Shown here: positions 33,453 through 42,884 of the stretch, piece after piece
Position numbering within the stretch: position 1 is the stretch's first letter
Layout of the letters: each line of letters begins with the position of its first letter
DNA from: Aureobasidium sp. EXF-3400
Taxonomy: Eukaryota > Ascomycota > Dothideomycetes > Dothideales > Saccotheciaceae
Length of the DNA: 64,000 nt
Assembly (NCBI GenBank): GCA_024195585.1
Contig: SWBL01000167.1
Coordinates: 42,415 to 106,414, forward strand
Direction of reading: 5' to 3'
Notes under the pieces: generated by a model
What the model saw: the letters and a program-made list of their open reading frames with translations, nothing else
Told to the model about the DNA's origin: nothing
The model's database searches: none
Position numbers and translations under genes: made by a program

Positions 33453-34723
33453 TTAGCTCAGTTTTGATACACCGTTGACGTCAATGCCATTGACGAGTTT
33501 TGCAGTAACCATACTCGTTGCGTTGCCTTCTTGACCTGCCTTTTCTTCCTGCTTGGTGACTTCAACCTCTCTCAGTCGTTTGGCTTCCTTTTCTTTTCGC
33601 TCGCTGTGTCGGTCGCCAAACAGATCAAAGTGCTCTCGCATGACCAGAGTATACTTGAACAACTCTTCCATGACATCGACAACTCTATCTCGATTGCCAG
33701 AGGGCTTGAGTCTGCTTCCACCTTCTGCCTTGACGAAAGCGTCGTGATCTTGTTCATCAAGTGCATCAGTAAACTGGGTATATGCCATGGGCACTGAAGA
33801 TTGGTTGGGAATTGCAAACATGCGCATCCAGCGTCCGAGGATACGTAGAGAATTGACGGTGTTGAAAGATTGAGAGCCACCAGAGACTTGTGCAATTGCC
33901 AGAGTTCGTCCTTGGGTCGGCCTTACAGAACCAGTACTCAACGGAACCCAGTCGATTTGATTTTTGAACACCGCTGTCTATTGCAATCGTCAGTAAAGTA
34001 TCGAGCCCGTCTTTCATTTAATCACTTACAAGGTTACCATGTTGTTCAGGAGACACCCATACATGGCCATCACTCCATTTGCTCAACTCACGAAGCTCTT
34101 GAACTTTTGGGTGTTGGTGTTGAACATCGTCCTTGACAGGCAAGCCAGAAGGATCGAAAACACGAACATCGGCACCCAAACGCCACAGTATGCGCGAGCA
34201 TTCAAAAGCCAACAACCGCGAGTACGATCTGATAACAGATTATCAGCAAATTTTGACTCTCGAGTCATGGAGATCTGGGATCTAACCTTTCCCGCAAGCT
34301 GCCATACAAGACCAAAATCTTGAGTCTGTTGCCCCCTGTCTTTGCCAAATCTGCCTCGGACAACTTCAATACTGTGCTGAGTTCGGATTGAGAGATCCAA
34401 TCGCTATTTGCCACTTGCGGGCTTGTGAGGAATGGTCGGTACTTTGATCTGATTTCTGCATCGTCCTCTGATTCTGGGATAGCCAGTGTCTTCCCTGCAT
34501 AAGCTGGATCCGGGACCAAGAAATTGGTTTCTCGCATGACCTCGGTGTTGTTCAGGTCGCCATGGACGCGGTTGTTGTTGCCAGCAGCCATGATGGAGTA
34601 TTGACGTAGTGGCGAGTTACCGTACCGCTGTAGTAGTAATTGAGGCAGTGGCGTCCGGGATAGAGCACGAAGGGAAAGAGGTGGCGCGTTTTTCAGGAGC
34701 GACAATGTTCTGCAAGCCAACAT
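33453..34723 (-). CDS. arsH: ArsH-type NADPH-dependent FMN reductase
   Basis: Exons (34723 or 34591)-34287, 34228-34030 and 33977-33453. From the ATG at 34591 the protein has 342 residues and starts [15 protein letters not shown], the usual fungal ArsH beginning; from the ATG at 34723 it has 386 residues with an Arg/Leu-rich, acid-free leader that looks like a mitochondrial presequence. The FMN loop GSLRERSYSR is restored across intron 1, and [18 protein letters not shown] across intron 2. The [18 protein letters not shown] and [13 protein letters not shown] stretches are diagnostic of ArsH. It is thought to oxidise trivalent organoarsenicals and reduce quinones or oxygen. No other ars gene is nearby. 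Confidence 0.9.
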
Positions 34724-35279
34724 TTCTTTCTGGAAAACACGATCGCAGTCGACGAACGATAACAGGCCATGGCGATTGGCGGTTAAATGTAACCCGTACG
34801 CAAGCGGCTCGCATAGAGTTCGGCATGTCACTGCCAAGACAGGAAGATCCGGCATTGTGACATCGCGAACGGTTTCGTACCGGGATATGTCCATCCTTGA
34901 ACTCCCTTCACCCCACCGCTCGCTTCTATGTGGGACGTGTTGTGGGGAAGGAACCAATTTGACGGAGTCGCGTGAGGTTCAGATGCTTCTATATCACTGC
35001 ATCTTATCGCTTCCCCCGAAGACGCCGATATTCCGGCCTTTTAATTTCGCAGTCGCTCTTCACCGCCGACATCAATAAACCACGAACACTATCTGAGCAT
35101 ACTCGATCTGACCATAACTTCAAACTCGAAAATGATGCGAGTCAGAACATCTTGCAGAATCAAGATCACCGCGTTGGTGGATGACATTGCTGTGTACGCC
35201 CCGTAGTCAGGCCGCCCATTATTGTTTGTATGAGCTAAGCTATTACACTCGGTATCTACTTGAACCAGCATTGGCCTTT
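34724..35279. promoter_or_regulatory. arsH promoter and F-box gene 3' region
   Basis: About 550 bp between two genes on the same strand. It should contain the arsH promoter and the terminator of the F-box gene. The arsH frame stays open to 34957, so the exact 5' end is not settled. No RNA gene is seen. Confidence 0.35.
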
Positions 35280-36767
35280 TCAATTGTCATCTTCTTCATC
35301 ATCGTCATCGTTATCCTCATCTTCTCCTTCCCCGTCATCAAGTCCTTCGTCATCACTGTGCAGAAGAAGTATATCGTCTTCTGGAGGCGGAGGCGGGACA
35401 TAGGTACGATTCGACAGCTCTTCCAACCATTCCACCATGCTTGTGCCTGGTCCCGCATAGTGTTTTGCTTCTTGTGTCAATCCAGATATGTCCTCGTCGC
35501 CCACAGTTATGTCCTCATCACTGACACCGACGGGCTTGAAAAAGCAATCATCTTCGATGTCTCTTCTGCAGTGTAGCTGCGTGGGAAACCCTATCAGTAC
35601 CGACTTAAGACGAGTCTTTTGCTTCAAGGTAGTTGCAAGCTCTTGTAGTAGTGCCTGCCAACAATTCTCGGGCTCGCTGGGTGAGGAAGCATGAAGCTTA
35701 ACTTTCCATAAACTGAAAGATTCTAGGTCAAATTTGGCGAGGACCTTCAAAAGTGTTGCAGCTGGGACGGTGAGCATACCCAATTCGAGAGCAGTCAGGT
35801 GGGGCAATGCAACAGAATTGGCTGCTGGGCTTGTGCAGGACGCGAGCCAGCTAGAGGCTGGAGATCCGAGCCAGTCTAGAAATCCAGAGGCAAACGGTTG
35901 AGATGGTTCGAAGTTCAGACGCAAAGTCTCAAGTTTCGGCGTGCGTTGCAGAAGGCGCGCAAGAGGGATAGTATTAACCGTCTCGAATTTGGTGGTTGCC
36001 ATGCTTCTTTGGTAATAATAAGGCGACTTATCATTGGCGATGGCCAACATCAATTCCTTCATATTGCCTAGTACAGGTCTGATCTTCTCGCCCAGATAGC
36101 CGTCCAGAATGTTGAAAGATTGTTGAGTGAGTTTTGGGCGCTTGCGGAGGAACACGTGTATGCTTTCCGGTACGACTTTGGCATGACCAAGGGCATAAAA
36201 CAGCACAGGCAAGACAGGCTCTGGTGGAATAGTTCTCAATCCTCGGTGGCTGCGTACATCGTCTGCGTCGTAAGCAGGTAGGCCATCCCATGCAAAGGAC
36301 CAACCCCAGCTTTTCCAAGTAGCAAACTCTCCGTCACGATAGCGGCCCAATCCATTGTAGTCCCGCAAACCCACGGTACGAAGGTTTGGCAATTTGGAAA
36401 AGGCCTCGGACAACATATGGACAGCTTGGCCAGATGCCATGAGGACGTCGTGACTAACGTAGGCATCCTTGTACAGAGCCTTGGCGGTCGCAGAGATTAT
36501 ATCTGGGTCCGAAGGAAAGACATGGGTGCTGATGACAACCTCAGAAAGACGAGATGCGAGGGTTGGATGGTTGGAGATATCGATCAAGGCCTGAAGGCTG
36601 AGTTGTTCGAGCATGAATTGTTTTTTGGTAAAGAACTCGCGGGCGAAACTGTCGAACAGAACGGCTTCGATGTTCTTGGAAGTGAGCCTGAATTTGCCAA
36701 GTTCAGAGGTAGTGAGAAAGGCTGAAACGCGCAGGAGCAGCTCGGGTGGCAAGTCTGTAAGAGCCAT
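35280..36767 (-). CDS. F-box protein
   Basis: Single exon, 495 residues. The N-terminus LTDLPPELLLRVSAFLTTSE followed by KFRLTSKNIEAVLFDSFARE is a clear F-box, the Skp1-binding module of SCF ubiquitin ligases. The rest has no kelch, WD or canonical LRR repeats but contains leucine-rich helical stretches (LPNLRTVGLRDYN, TPKLETLRLNF, LPHLTALELGML) that look like degenerate LRR-type units. It ends with PPPPPEDD and a long run of Asp/Glu. F-box proteins of this form are numerous in filamentous ascomycetes and their substrates are mostly unknown. It is head-to-head with the PARP gene, 327 bp apart. Confidence 0.85.
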   Translation of the reverse strand: MALTDLPPELLLRVSAFLTTSELGKFRLTSKNIEAVLFDSFAREFFTKKQFMLEQLSLQALIDISNHPTLASRLSEVVISTHVFPSDPDIISATAKALYKDAYVSHDVLMASGQAVHMLSEAFSKLPNLRTVGLRDYNGLGRYRDGEFATWKSWGWSFAWDGLPAYDADDVRSHRGLRTIPPEPVLPVLFYALGHAKVVPESIHVFLRKRPKLTQQSFNILDGYLGEKIRPVLGNMKELMLAIANDKSPYYYQRSMATTKFETVNTIPLARLLQRTPKLETLRLNFEPSQPFASGFLDWLGSPASSWLASCTSPAANSVALPHLTALELGMLTVPAATLLKVLAKFDLESFSLWKVKLHASSPSEPENCWQALLQELATTLKQKTRLKSVLIGFPTQLHCRRDIEDDCFFKPVGVSDEDITVGDEDISGLTQEAKHYAGPGTSMVEWLEELSNRTYVPPPPPEDDILLLHSDDEGLDDGEGEDEDNDDDDEEDDN

Positions 36768-37094
36768 GGTGGAAGATGATTGTTGTGAAGAGACGATTGA
36801 ACGATCCCAAGGGCAGAGAGCGATTTGTTTGCGCGGGCGGGGTCACTGGATATCAAGGCTCAAATTGAGCAAGTAAACACAAATGGCAGGCTGAAATGGC
36901 GTGGCGGAGCGCGTGGTCCTGAGGCAGCAGCGGGCAGCAGCGTCGCACCTTTCCTGCCAAGACTGCCGCTTCTGCCTGCTATTCCGACTCAATGCGAGTC
37001 AATGTGATCCCTCAAATAATCCTTGGGTCTGCGCTGCCATTGACAGACTCACTCTTTCATCCTTGATCCAGCACAGTCATATCACATCACAACC
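36768..37094. promoter_or_regulatory. Shared head-to-head promoter, F-box / PARP
   Basis: A 327-bp divergent promoter region. The PARP side ends in the A/C-rich leader typical of this genome just before the ATG. No specific site is recognised. Confidence 0.4.
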
Positions 37095-39370
37095 ATGGAT
37101 TACGCCAAACTCACAGTCGCCGACCTCAAAGATCTACTCAAGCAACGCGGCCTCTCGGCTACTGGACTGTACAGGAAGCAGCAGATCATCGACGTTCTTG
37201 AAGAAGACGATGCCGGATCAGGCGAACCAGCTGAGCCAGAAGAAGATGATGCTGAAGAAGAAGTCGAAGTGAAAGTAAAGACCAGTTCGCGTTCGTCCAA
37301 AAAGAGAAAGCCATCTTCGCCCGTGCCAGCTGGCCCCACCAAACAGCCGAAAAAGCCAAAGCCAGAACCTACTGCCGTTGATACTCCCACCAACAAGTCT
37401 CCTCCCAAAATCACAGAAGCTCAATTCGCACCAGCAGGAGCGAAACTCGATATACCCATCGATGAGGGTGTATCTTCTTCTTGGCATGTCTATGTCGACC
37501 CTGACACTGGTATAATTTACGATGCCTCGCTCAATCAGACCAATGCCTCGAACAACAACAACAAATTCTATCGTGTTCAGGTATGCTTGTGTTCCTCCGT
37601 ACGGCCAACGTCATTCAAAACCAGCTGCCGAAATGCACAATACTTTTCTGGAATCAGTCGTGTCCAATGGGAGCATGTTGTCTTTCGGTATCTCAATCGA
37701 CACCATTGCTCTCAGAAAAGTATTGTGCATTTCTACAACTACAACTTGACTATCTGTCCCACACGGAGATGCTATTCCTTGTATGGTCAGTACTAACACA
37801 TGTTCCCAGCTACTAGAAAACGCTTCTGGTAACTATCAGACATGGACTCGCTGGGGTCGCGTTGGTGAGCACGGCCAAACGGCTATGCTCGGTGATGGCT
37901 CTCTTGAAGACGCTTTTGCCCAGTTCGAAAAGAAGTTCAAAGACAAGTCCGGCCTCAAATGGGATGATAGAGGCGAGAAGCCAAAGCCAAAGAAGTATGT
38001 CTTTGTTGAACGCAGCTACCTTGCCGATGACGATGAAGCTCCTGCTCAATCCGGTGCCTCTCCTGATGGCGATGAACCCGCATACGCACCACCCAAATGT
38101 ACTCTGGAACCACCCGTTCAATCGTTGATGGAGCTCATATTCAACCCCAAACACTTTGCCAACACTATGCAAGCCCTCAACTATGATGCCAACAAATTGC
38201 CTCTAGGCAAGCTCAGCAAAGCCACCATCACCAAGGGGTTCGAAATTTTGAAGGAACTCTCTGCCCTGATGAGCAATACTTCGACTTCTGCAAACTTAGG
38301 TACGTAGATGGTCCTTCGAATCCTCTTTCAGACTCTCGGATCTCTTTGTCATTGCAAAATGTTGTACAAGATCGAGCAGGCTCTCAATGGAGGCCTACGT
38401 TTTTCTGAATGGCATCCTGCAATGCGATAGACGTTGCAGTGTAGCACTCTCACAGGGGAAACATGCTAATTATATCCTTACAGGTAACTTCGAGGAGCTC
38501 AGCAACCAGTACTACAGCTACATCCCTCACTCATTCGGAAGAAATCGCCCACCCATCATTCGCACTCTCGAAATGCTCAAGCCAGAGATAGATTTGCTGG
38601 ACAGCTTGAGTGACCTCAAGAATGCAGACGAGATCTTGAAGAAGGCCAAGGAGTCAGCCAGCCAGATCCACCCTCTCGATTCGCGCTTTCGTGGTCTCGG
38701 TATGGAAGAGATGCAAGCCCTCTCGCCATCCAGCTCAGAATTCTCCGAGATCAACCAGTACCTTCACAAGACTTGCGGCTCGACTCATCACGTTAAGTAC
38801 GAGGTGCAGGACATCTTCCGCATCCAGCGCGAGGGTGAATTTGAGAGGTTTGACAAGAATGAATACACGGCTGGTAGTGACCGTCGTCTGTTGTGGCACG
38901 GCAGCAGATCAACAAATTTCGGTGGCATACTCAGTCAAGGTCTACGCATCGCTCCGCCGGAAGCGCCTGTCAATGGTTACATGTTTGGCAAGGGTATCTA
39001 TCTGGCTGATATGAGCAGCAAATCAGCTGGTTATTGTTGCCCTTATCAATCGGACGGACACGCACTCCTCCTCTTGTGTGAGGCTGAGTTAGGCAAGCCA
39101 ATGCAAACTCTCACGCGTGCTAGCTACCAGGCAGCCGAGACTGCCAAAGAGACGGGTGCTCTATCTACATGGGGACAAGGCATGATGGCACCAAAAGCAT
39201 GGAAGGATGCTGGATGCATTCACCCCTCTCTCACTGGAACAACCATGCCGGACACTACTGAAGATCCTGGCGACACTAATGTTGCCGGCGCCTCCCTTTA
39301 CTACAATGAGTATATCTGCTATGATATCGCTCAGGTCCGCTTGCGCTACCTCTTGCGTGTGAAGATGTGA
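37095..39370 (+). CDS. Poly(ADP-ribose) polymerase with SAP, WGR and catalytic domains
   Basis: Exons 37095-37580, 37810-38299 and 38484-39370 encode 620 residues. A SAP-like DNA-binding motif opens the protein (KLTVADLKDLLKQRGLSATG). A Lys/Pro-rich nuclear-localisation stretch follows, then the WGR domain (NYQTWTRWGRVGEHGQ, built across intron 1), the helical PARP regulatory domain from about residue 255, and the catalytic domain. The H-Y-E triad is intact: LLWHGSRSTN, GIYLADMSSKSAGY and YYNEYICYD (Glu near residue 600). It should poly-ADP-ribosylate proteins at DNA breaks in the nucleus. There are no PARP1-type zinc fingers and no BRCT domain. Intron 1 carries a strong hairpin (separate entry). 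Confidence 0.93.
37620..37745 (+). repeat. Imperfect hairpin inside PARP intron 1
   Basis: Within the 229-nt first intron (37581-37809), 21 nt at 37630-37650 are exactly the reverse complement of 37713-37733. Similarity continues inward with mismatches for about 25 nt on each arm (for example GTGTC matched on both arms), leaving a short central loop, and weakly outward. The folded arm is about 45-50 bp. This could be a small non-autonomous inverted-repeat element or a milRNA-like precursor; no target-site duplication is obvious. Confidence 0.7.
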
Positions 39371-40300
39371 GGTTGTTGATAGAAGGGTTATTTGCTGAGC
39401 GTGCAGTTGGGGAGTTAGCTTATCCATAAATAGTATGCACACGGAACAGAACGTCATTCGCTAAAAGTCTAATTGCTTTGCTATAGTCGAACTAGTTCAA
39501 TACTATGCTTTAGGTAGAGATAGACATTGTCTCTCTTGCAGTGTTCGATTATTTTGTATTTATAAAAATGCACGATATTATCTAGAAACAGGATATTGTC
39601 CACTGAAGCGGTGTTTTTCAGCTCTCTCTGGGAAAGCCTCGAATTCCAGAATTATCTGTGCCTCTTTATAGTGTGTGTTTTGCTCTTTCTATAGTTGGAG
39701 TGACAATTTCAACTGTTATGACGAAAATCGTGATCTGTCACCGAGGATTTTGTGTAAATAGAGGCTTCGTTTGGCGGCAGAACTTCTCCTCCACCTTCAA
39801 CGTCACCTCGCCGACATCAACTCGTAAACTCACATCGGCCATTTCAACAACGTTTTCTATCGCCATTGAGCTGGCTCTAGGACGTTTTATCAACTGGTGA
39901 ATAGCGCGCATGTCTTCAGACTAATGCGATCCTCCAACGAAGATCAGTTCGCGATGAAACAGGGCTTCATGCGGTCTCCCGTCTTCATGCAGTGGCGCTG
40001 GTTTCATTGCCTATCATCAGACGGACACATCTAGTAGGTCACATACATTTGTACGATCTACGTAGCGACAAGAGTCCTGCCAGCTTTGGGTCGGGTAGTG
40101 TGTAAGCAAGGCGACAGGTCGGCACTCCTTTGGTTCGCGGCGTATTTCTTGCTTGATTTCTTTATTTCTTTGTTTTAAATATAAAATCTTTCGCTGGGTG
40201 TCACGGAGATTTCACTTTTGTTTTCTTTGTCGCGACCTCGTGTTGCCTTGGCGCTAGGTGCGCGTGTTACACAAGACTAGCCCACAGACGCATTTTCACA
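39371..40300. other. Intergenic between PARP and orphan gene
   Basis: The PARP 3' UTR is followed by repeat copy R1 (39481-39700, separate entry) and then about 600 bp without a supported gene. An A/T-rich tract lies near 40150-40190 (TTTATTTCTTTG, AAATATAAAA) and could be the core promoter of the orphan gene. Confidence 0.4.
39481..39700 (-). repeat. Dispersed repeat family, copy R1
   Basis: This ~220-bp unit matches copies R2-R4 at 53.75-54.29 kb in the same orientation, sharing CTTGCAGTGTTCGATTAT, TATAAAAATGCAC and CAGCTCTCTCTGG. On the minus strand it reads QRELKNTASVDNILFL then DNIVHFYKYKIIEHCKRD. Relative to R2 it lacks exactly one codon, so the frame is kept. It is the only copy outside the 54-kb group. 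Confidence 0.7.
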
Positions 40301-40631
40301 CTGTCCAAACCTCTGCTTAAGCTCACACGGCACATCTCAACCATACCGTGATCGCCTCCACAATAGAGCCAACAAGCCCTCGACAAATCCAACGACCCGT
40401 GAAGAGACTTGACGGGCTCCAGATAGCACCGACAAGCCCCAGGCAACCATCGTCCAAACCCAGCCACACTTTTCAACCCTCTCCTCAAGCTCACGGCACA
40501 GCTCCTCCATACCGTGACCGCCTTTACAATAGAGCCAACAAGCCCCCGACAGACACAACAACCACCGGAGAGGCTAGAAGAGCTCTAGACGGCGCCAACA
40601 ATCCTCAGACAGCCATCCTCCAATTCCAGCC
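40300..40631 (+). repeat. Two ~167-bp direct repeats in the leader of the orphan gene
   Basis: The 332 bp before the ATG at 40632 consist of two diverged tandem copies. Both contain, in order, CACACT, CTCACACGGCACA or CTCACGGCACA, CATACCGTGA, CAATAGAGCCAACAAGCCC, a GACGGGCTCC/GACGGCGCC region and CCATCGTCCAAACCCAGCC or CCATCCTCCAATTCCAGCC. The copies are in different reading frames relative to each other, so they are not an in-frame coding repeat. Copy 2 ends at the start codon. Confidence 0.7.
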
Positions 40632-42243
40632 ATGGCGTCCCCCAACGTCTACATCCATGACACCATGCAGGAAATGCTCGACGCGTTCGACGACTTTGGT
40701 TTCACCGGAATCGCTCTCAAGATCCCGCAGCTGGATCAGAACTACTCACCCTACCTGAGAGTCTCGAGACTGGCGACTCCCGTGGTCGTAGAGCACTCGA
40801 CTCTGCTGCTGAGCCAGCTATCTCCCGACATTATCAGAAGCATACTGGCAAATACCCTGGTTGAGGATGTTACAAGCCGCACTGTCGTACTTAACGACTG
40901 GAACCGAATTCCTAGGTCGCGCAAGGAAGAAGATGAGCCTGGCATTTATGTCAACTACTTCACCAAGGGTAACGGCACCGGCCTCACCGTCAATGAGTAC
41001 GAGGAATGGGTGAACGTCATGTGCGCCATCCTTCGTAAGCAGCCCTACAAGGGTGAGACCCACAAGGACATGGTGACGCGTGTCAACAACTGGTTTAACA
41101 GTAACACAACAAGCGCGAAGGTAGTCGACTTGGTGGAGGAGGTCCACAACTCGGCGTACACCAGGTACGGTAAGACAGGCGCCGCCATCAACCCAACCAT
41201 CGACCTCAACATCTTCGAGAAGAGCCAGCAAGACATCGTCGCCTCTGCAAGACGTCAGAACGCGAGCGAGATTCGCTTCTTCGGCGAGGTTGGATGGGCC
41301 ATCAATGTTGACGATCGATGCAAGACACACGGAAAGCTGCAAGGCTCAGCAGTAATGTTCCGCCTCGCCATCTGTGTTGTGGGAGCTTACTTCTCGAACT
41401 ACAACTTCAAGATGACTTCATACTGCTTGTTCCGCGTTGTTTCTTGGATCCACGCGGAGATTGGCGAATCTGTTGGCTCGCACTTGGTCAACAGTTATGC
41501 AAAGTACGGCGGCTTCAATTACACCACCGCAGGACTCTCTATCAAAAGCTCTTGGCTCACGGATGTTACATTCTGGAAGACCATGTGCAACCAGTATGAA
41601 GATGTGATCAAGTTCTCCGAGGTTCAGATCCAGCGAGATGTGGAAGACCTACTCGAGGGCCACCAGGAAGAAGAGGTAAGCAATCAGGCCTTTAAGAGGT
41701 CAGGAGTTTGTTCGTGCTCTGAACTCTACTGCCTCGTCTACGAGCTGCCATGAGCTGTTGCTCAGGCCGTTCTTATGGGCTCACGGCTATGGGAACAGAA
41801 CAGAAGGAAGAGCACGCATTGAACCCCTAATTTCTCCTCTGGGCTCCCATTATCATCAGGGGCAACACGATACTCCTACACCTTGACATCATATGTATAA
41901 CATTGCTGACTGACCACAGGATGACCTCGCGTTGACTCGAGCATACAAGAAGCTCGAAATCGAGGGAGCAGAGCTGGACGACAAGCTTGACGAGCTCGAA
42001 GCCGAACATGAACTCAACACCGTTCACCGCAGAACCGAACGTAAATATGAAGCTCTCAGAGAAACCATCGAGTCGCAGCACAGAGAAGCCACAAAGTGTC
42101 AAGCGCAACTCAATACCCTTGCCACTTCCCTCGGATACAAGCCGATCACAAGCACACAGGTCACGCCATATATTGAGAGAGCTCCTGCTAGCAGTGCGCT
42201 GCAGTCCACTCAGGCAACTCCCGCCACTACTCTGAGGCGCTAG
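40632..42243 (+). CDS. Orphan protein with C-terminal coiled coil
   Basis: Exons 40632-41675 and 41920-42243 encode 455 residues; the 244-nt intron is long for this window but has GTAAGC and CACAG ends and keeps frame. The first ~345 residues form a mixed, well-composed globular sequence (MASPNVYIHDTMQEMLDAFD, FFGEVGWAINVDDRCKTHG, a hydrophobic stretch near MFRLAICVVGAYFSNYNFKM). The second exon is a charged heptad-like coiled coil (LEIEGAELDDKLDELEAEHE) with a Thr/Ala/Pro tail. I do not recognise any known family. No signal peptide is present. Codon use looks normal. It lies directly upstream, on the same strand, of two coiled-coil paralogues, and its leader is a tandem duplication. Confidence 0.65.
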
Positions 42244-42884
42244 ATCCATCTCAACCATTGCTTCAAGTCGTCGTGGGTCACATCAAGTTGATAGGGGTTT
42301 CTGCATGTTTTCGAGGAATAAGCGGCGGAGAAGCGCTTTGAGGAGCTTATGGTTTGGAAGGGGGCAAAAGCAAGCAGCAACAAGAAAGGAATAGACATAG
42401 GTTCACCATCAGGAGGCAGGGCCAGAAGGAAGCTGCAAAAGGACAAGATCAGACGTAGGCACATGGGAGAACAACTGGAATAGGCCCTGCAAGGTGGCTC
42501 AGTTGCGTAAGTCATGAGATATTGCATGAAACCATCTTTTCTTTTTTCCCCTTCCATCATTCAAAGCCGAAGGATCAAGAGAACACGATTAGGTCCAAGG
42601 CAGATTCCAAACGAGTTCGGAAGCATGCATATATTTCCCTTGGCAGCTTCACTTTCACTCCGTTGGTCGTTCGCCTCGCTTGCTTATTCTCACGACACGT
42701 CAAATTTGCATCGCGACGCTCGCAAATTCCGAAAACACCTTCTTCTACATTTCTCCTATCCACCCCTACTCCTCGTGACAAGGCACCTGTTCTTCGTCAC
42801 AAGGCATCTGTTCTTCGTCACAAGGTCCCCGTCTTTCGTCACAACGTCCTTGTTTTCTCCTCAGAAGCAATCTGAATCGCTATC
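42244..42884. other. Intergenic with 21-bp tandem repeats in the leader
   Basis: Between the orphan gene and the coiled-coil gene. At 42771-42853 four copies of a 21-bp unit (CTTCGTCACAAGGCATCTGTT and variants) run up to 30 bp before the next ATG. They are too short, too variable and spacer-less to be anything CRISPR-like. The rest shows nothing recognisable. Confidence 0.6.

Noticed and set aside
42771..42853. CRISPR-like array
   Set aside because: Four contiguous 21-bp units without spacers in a eukaryotic leader; this is a simple tandem repeat.
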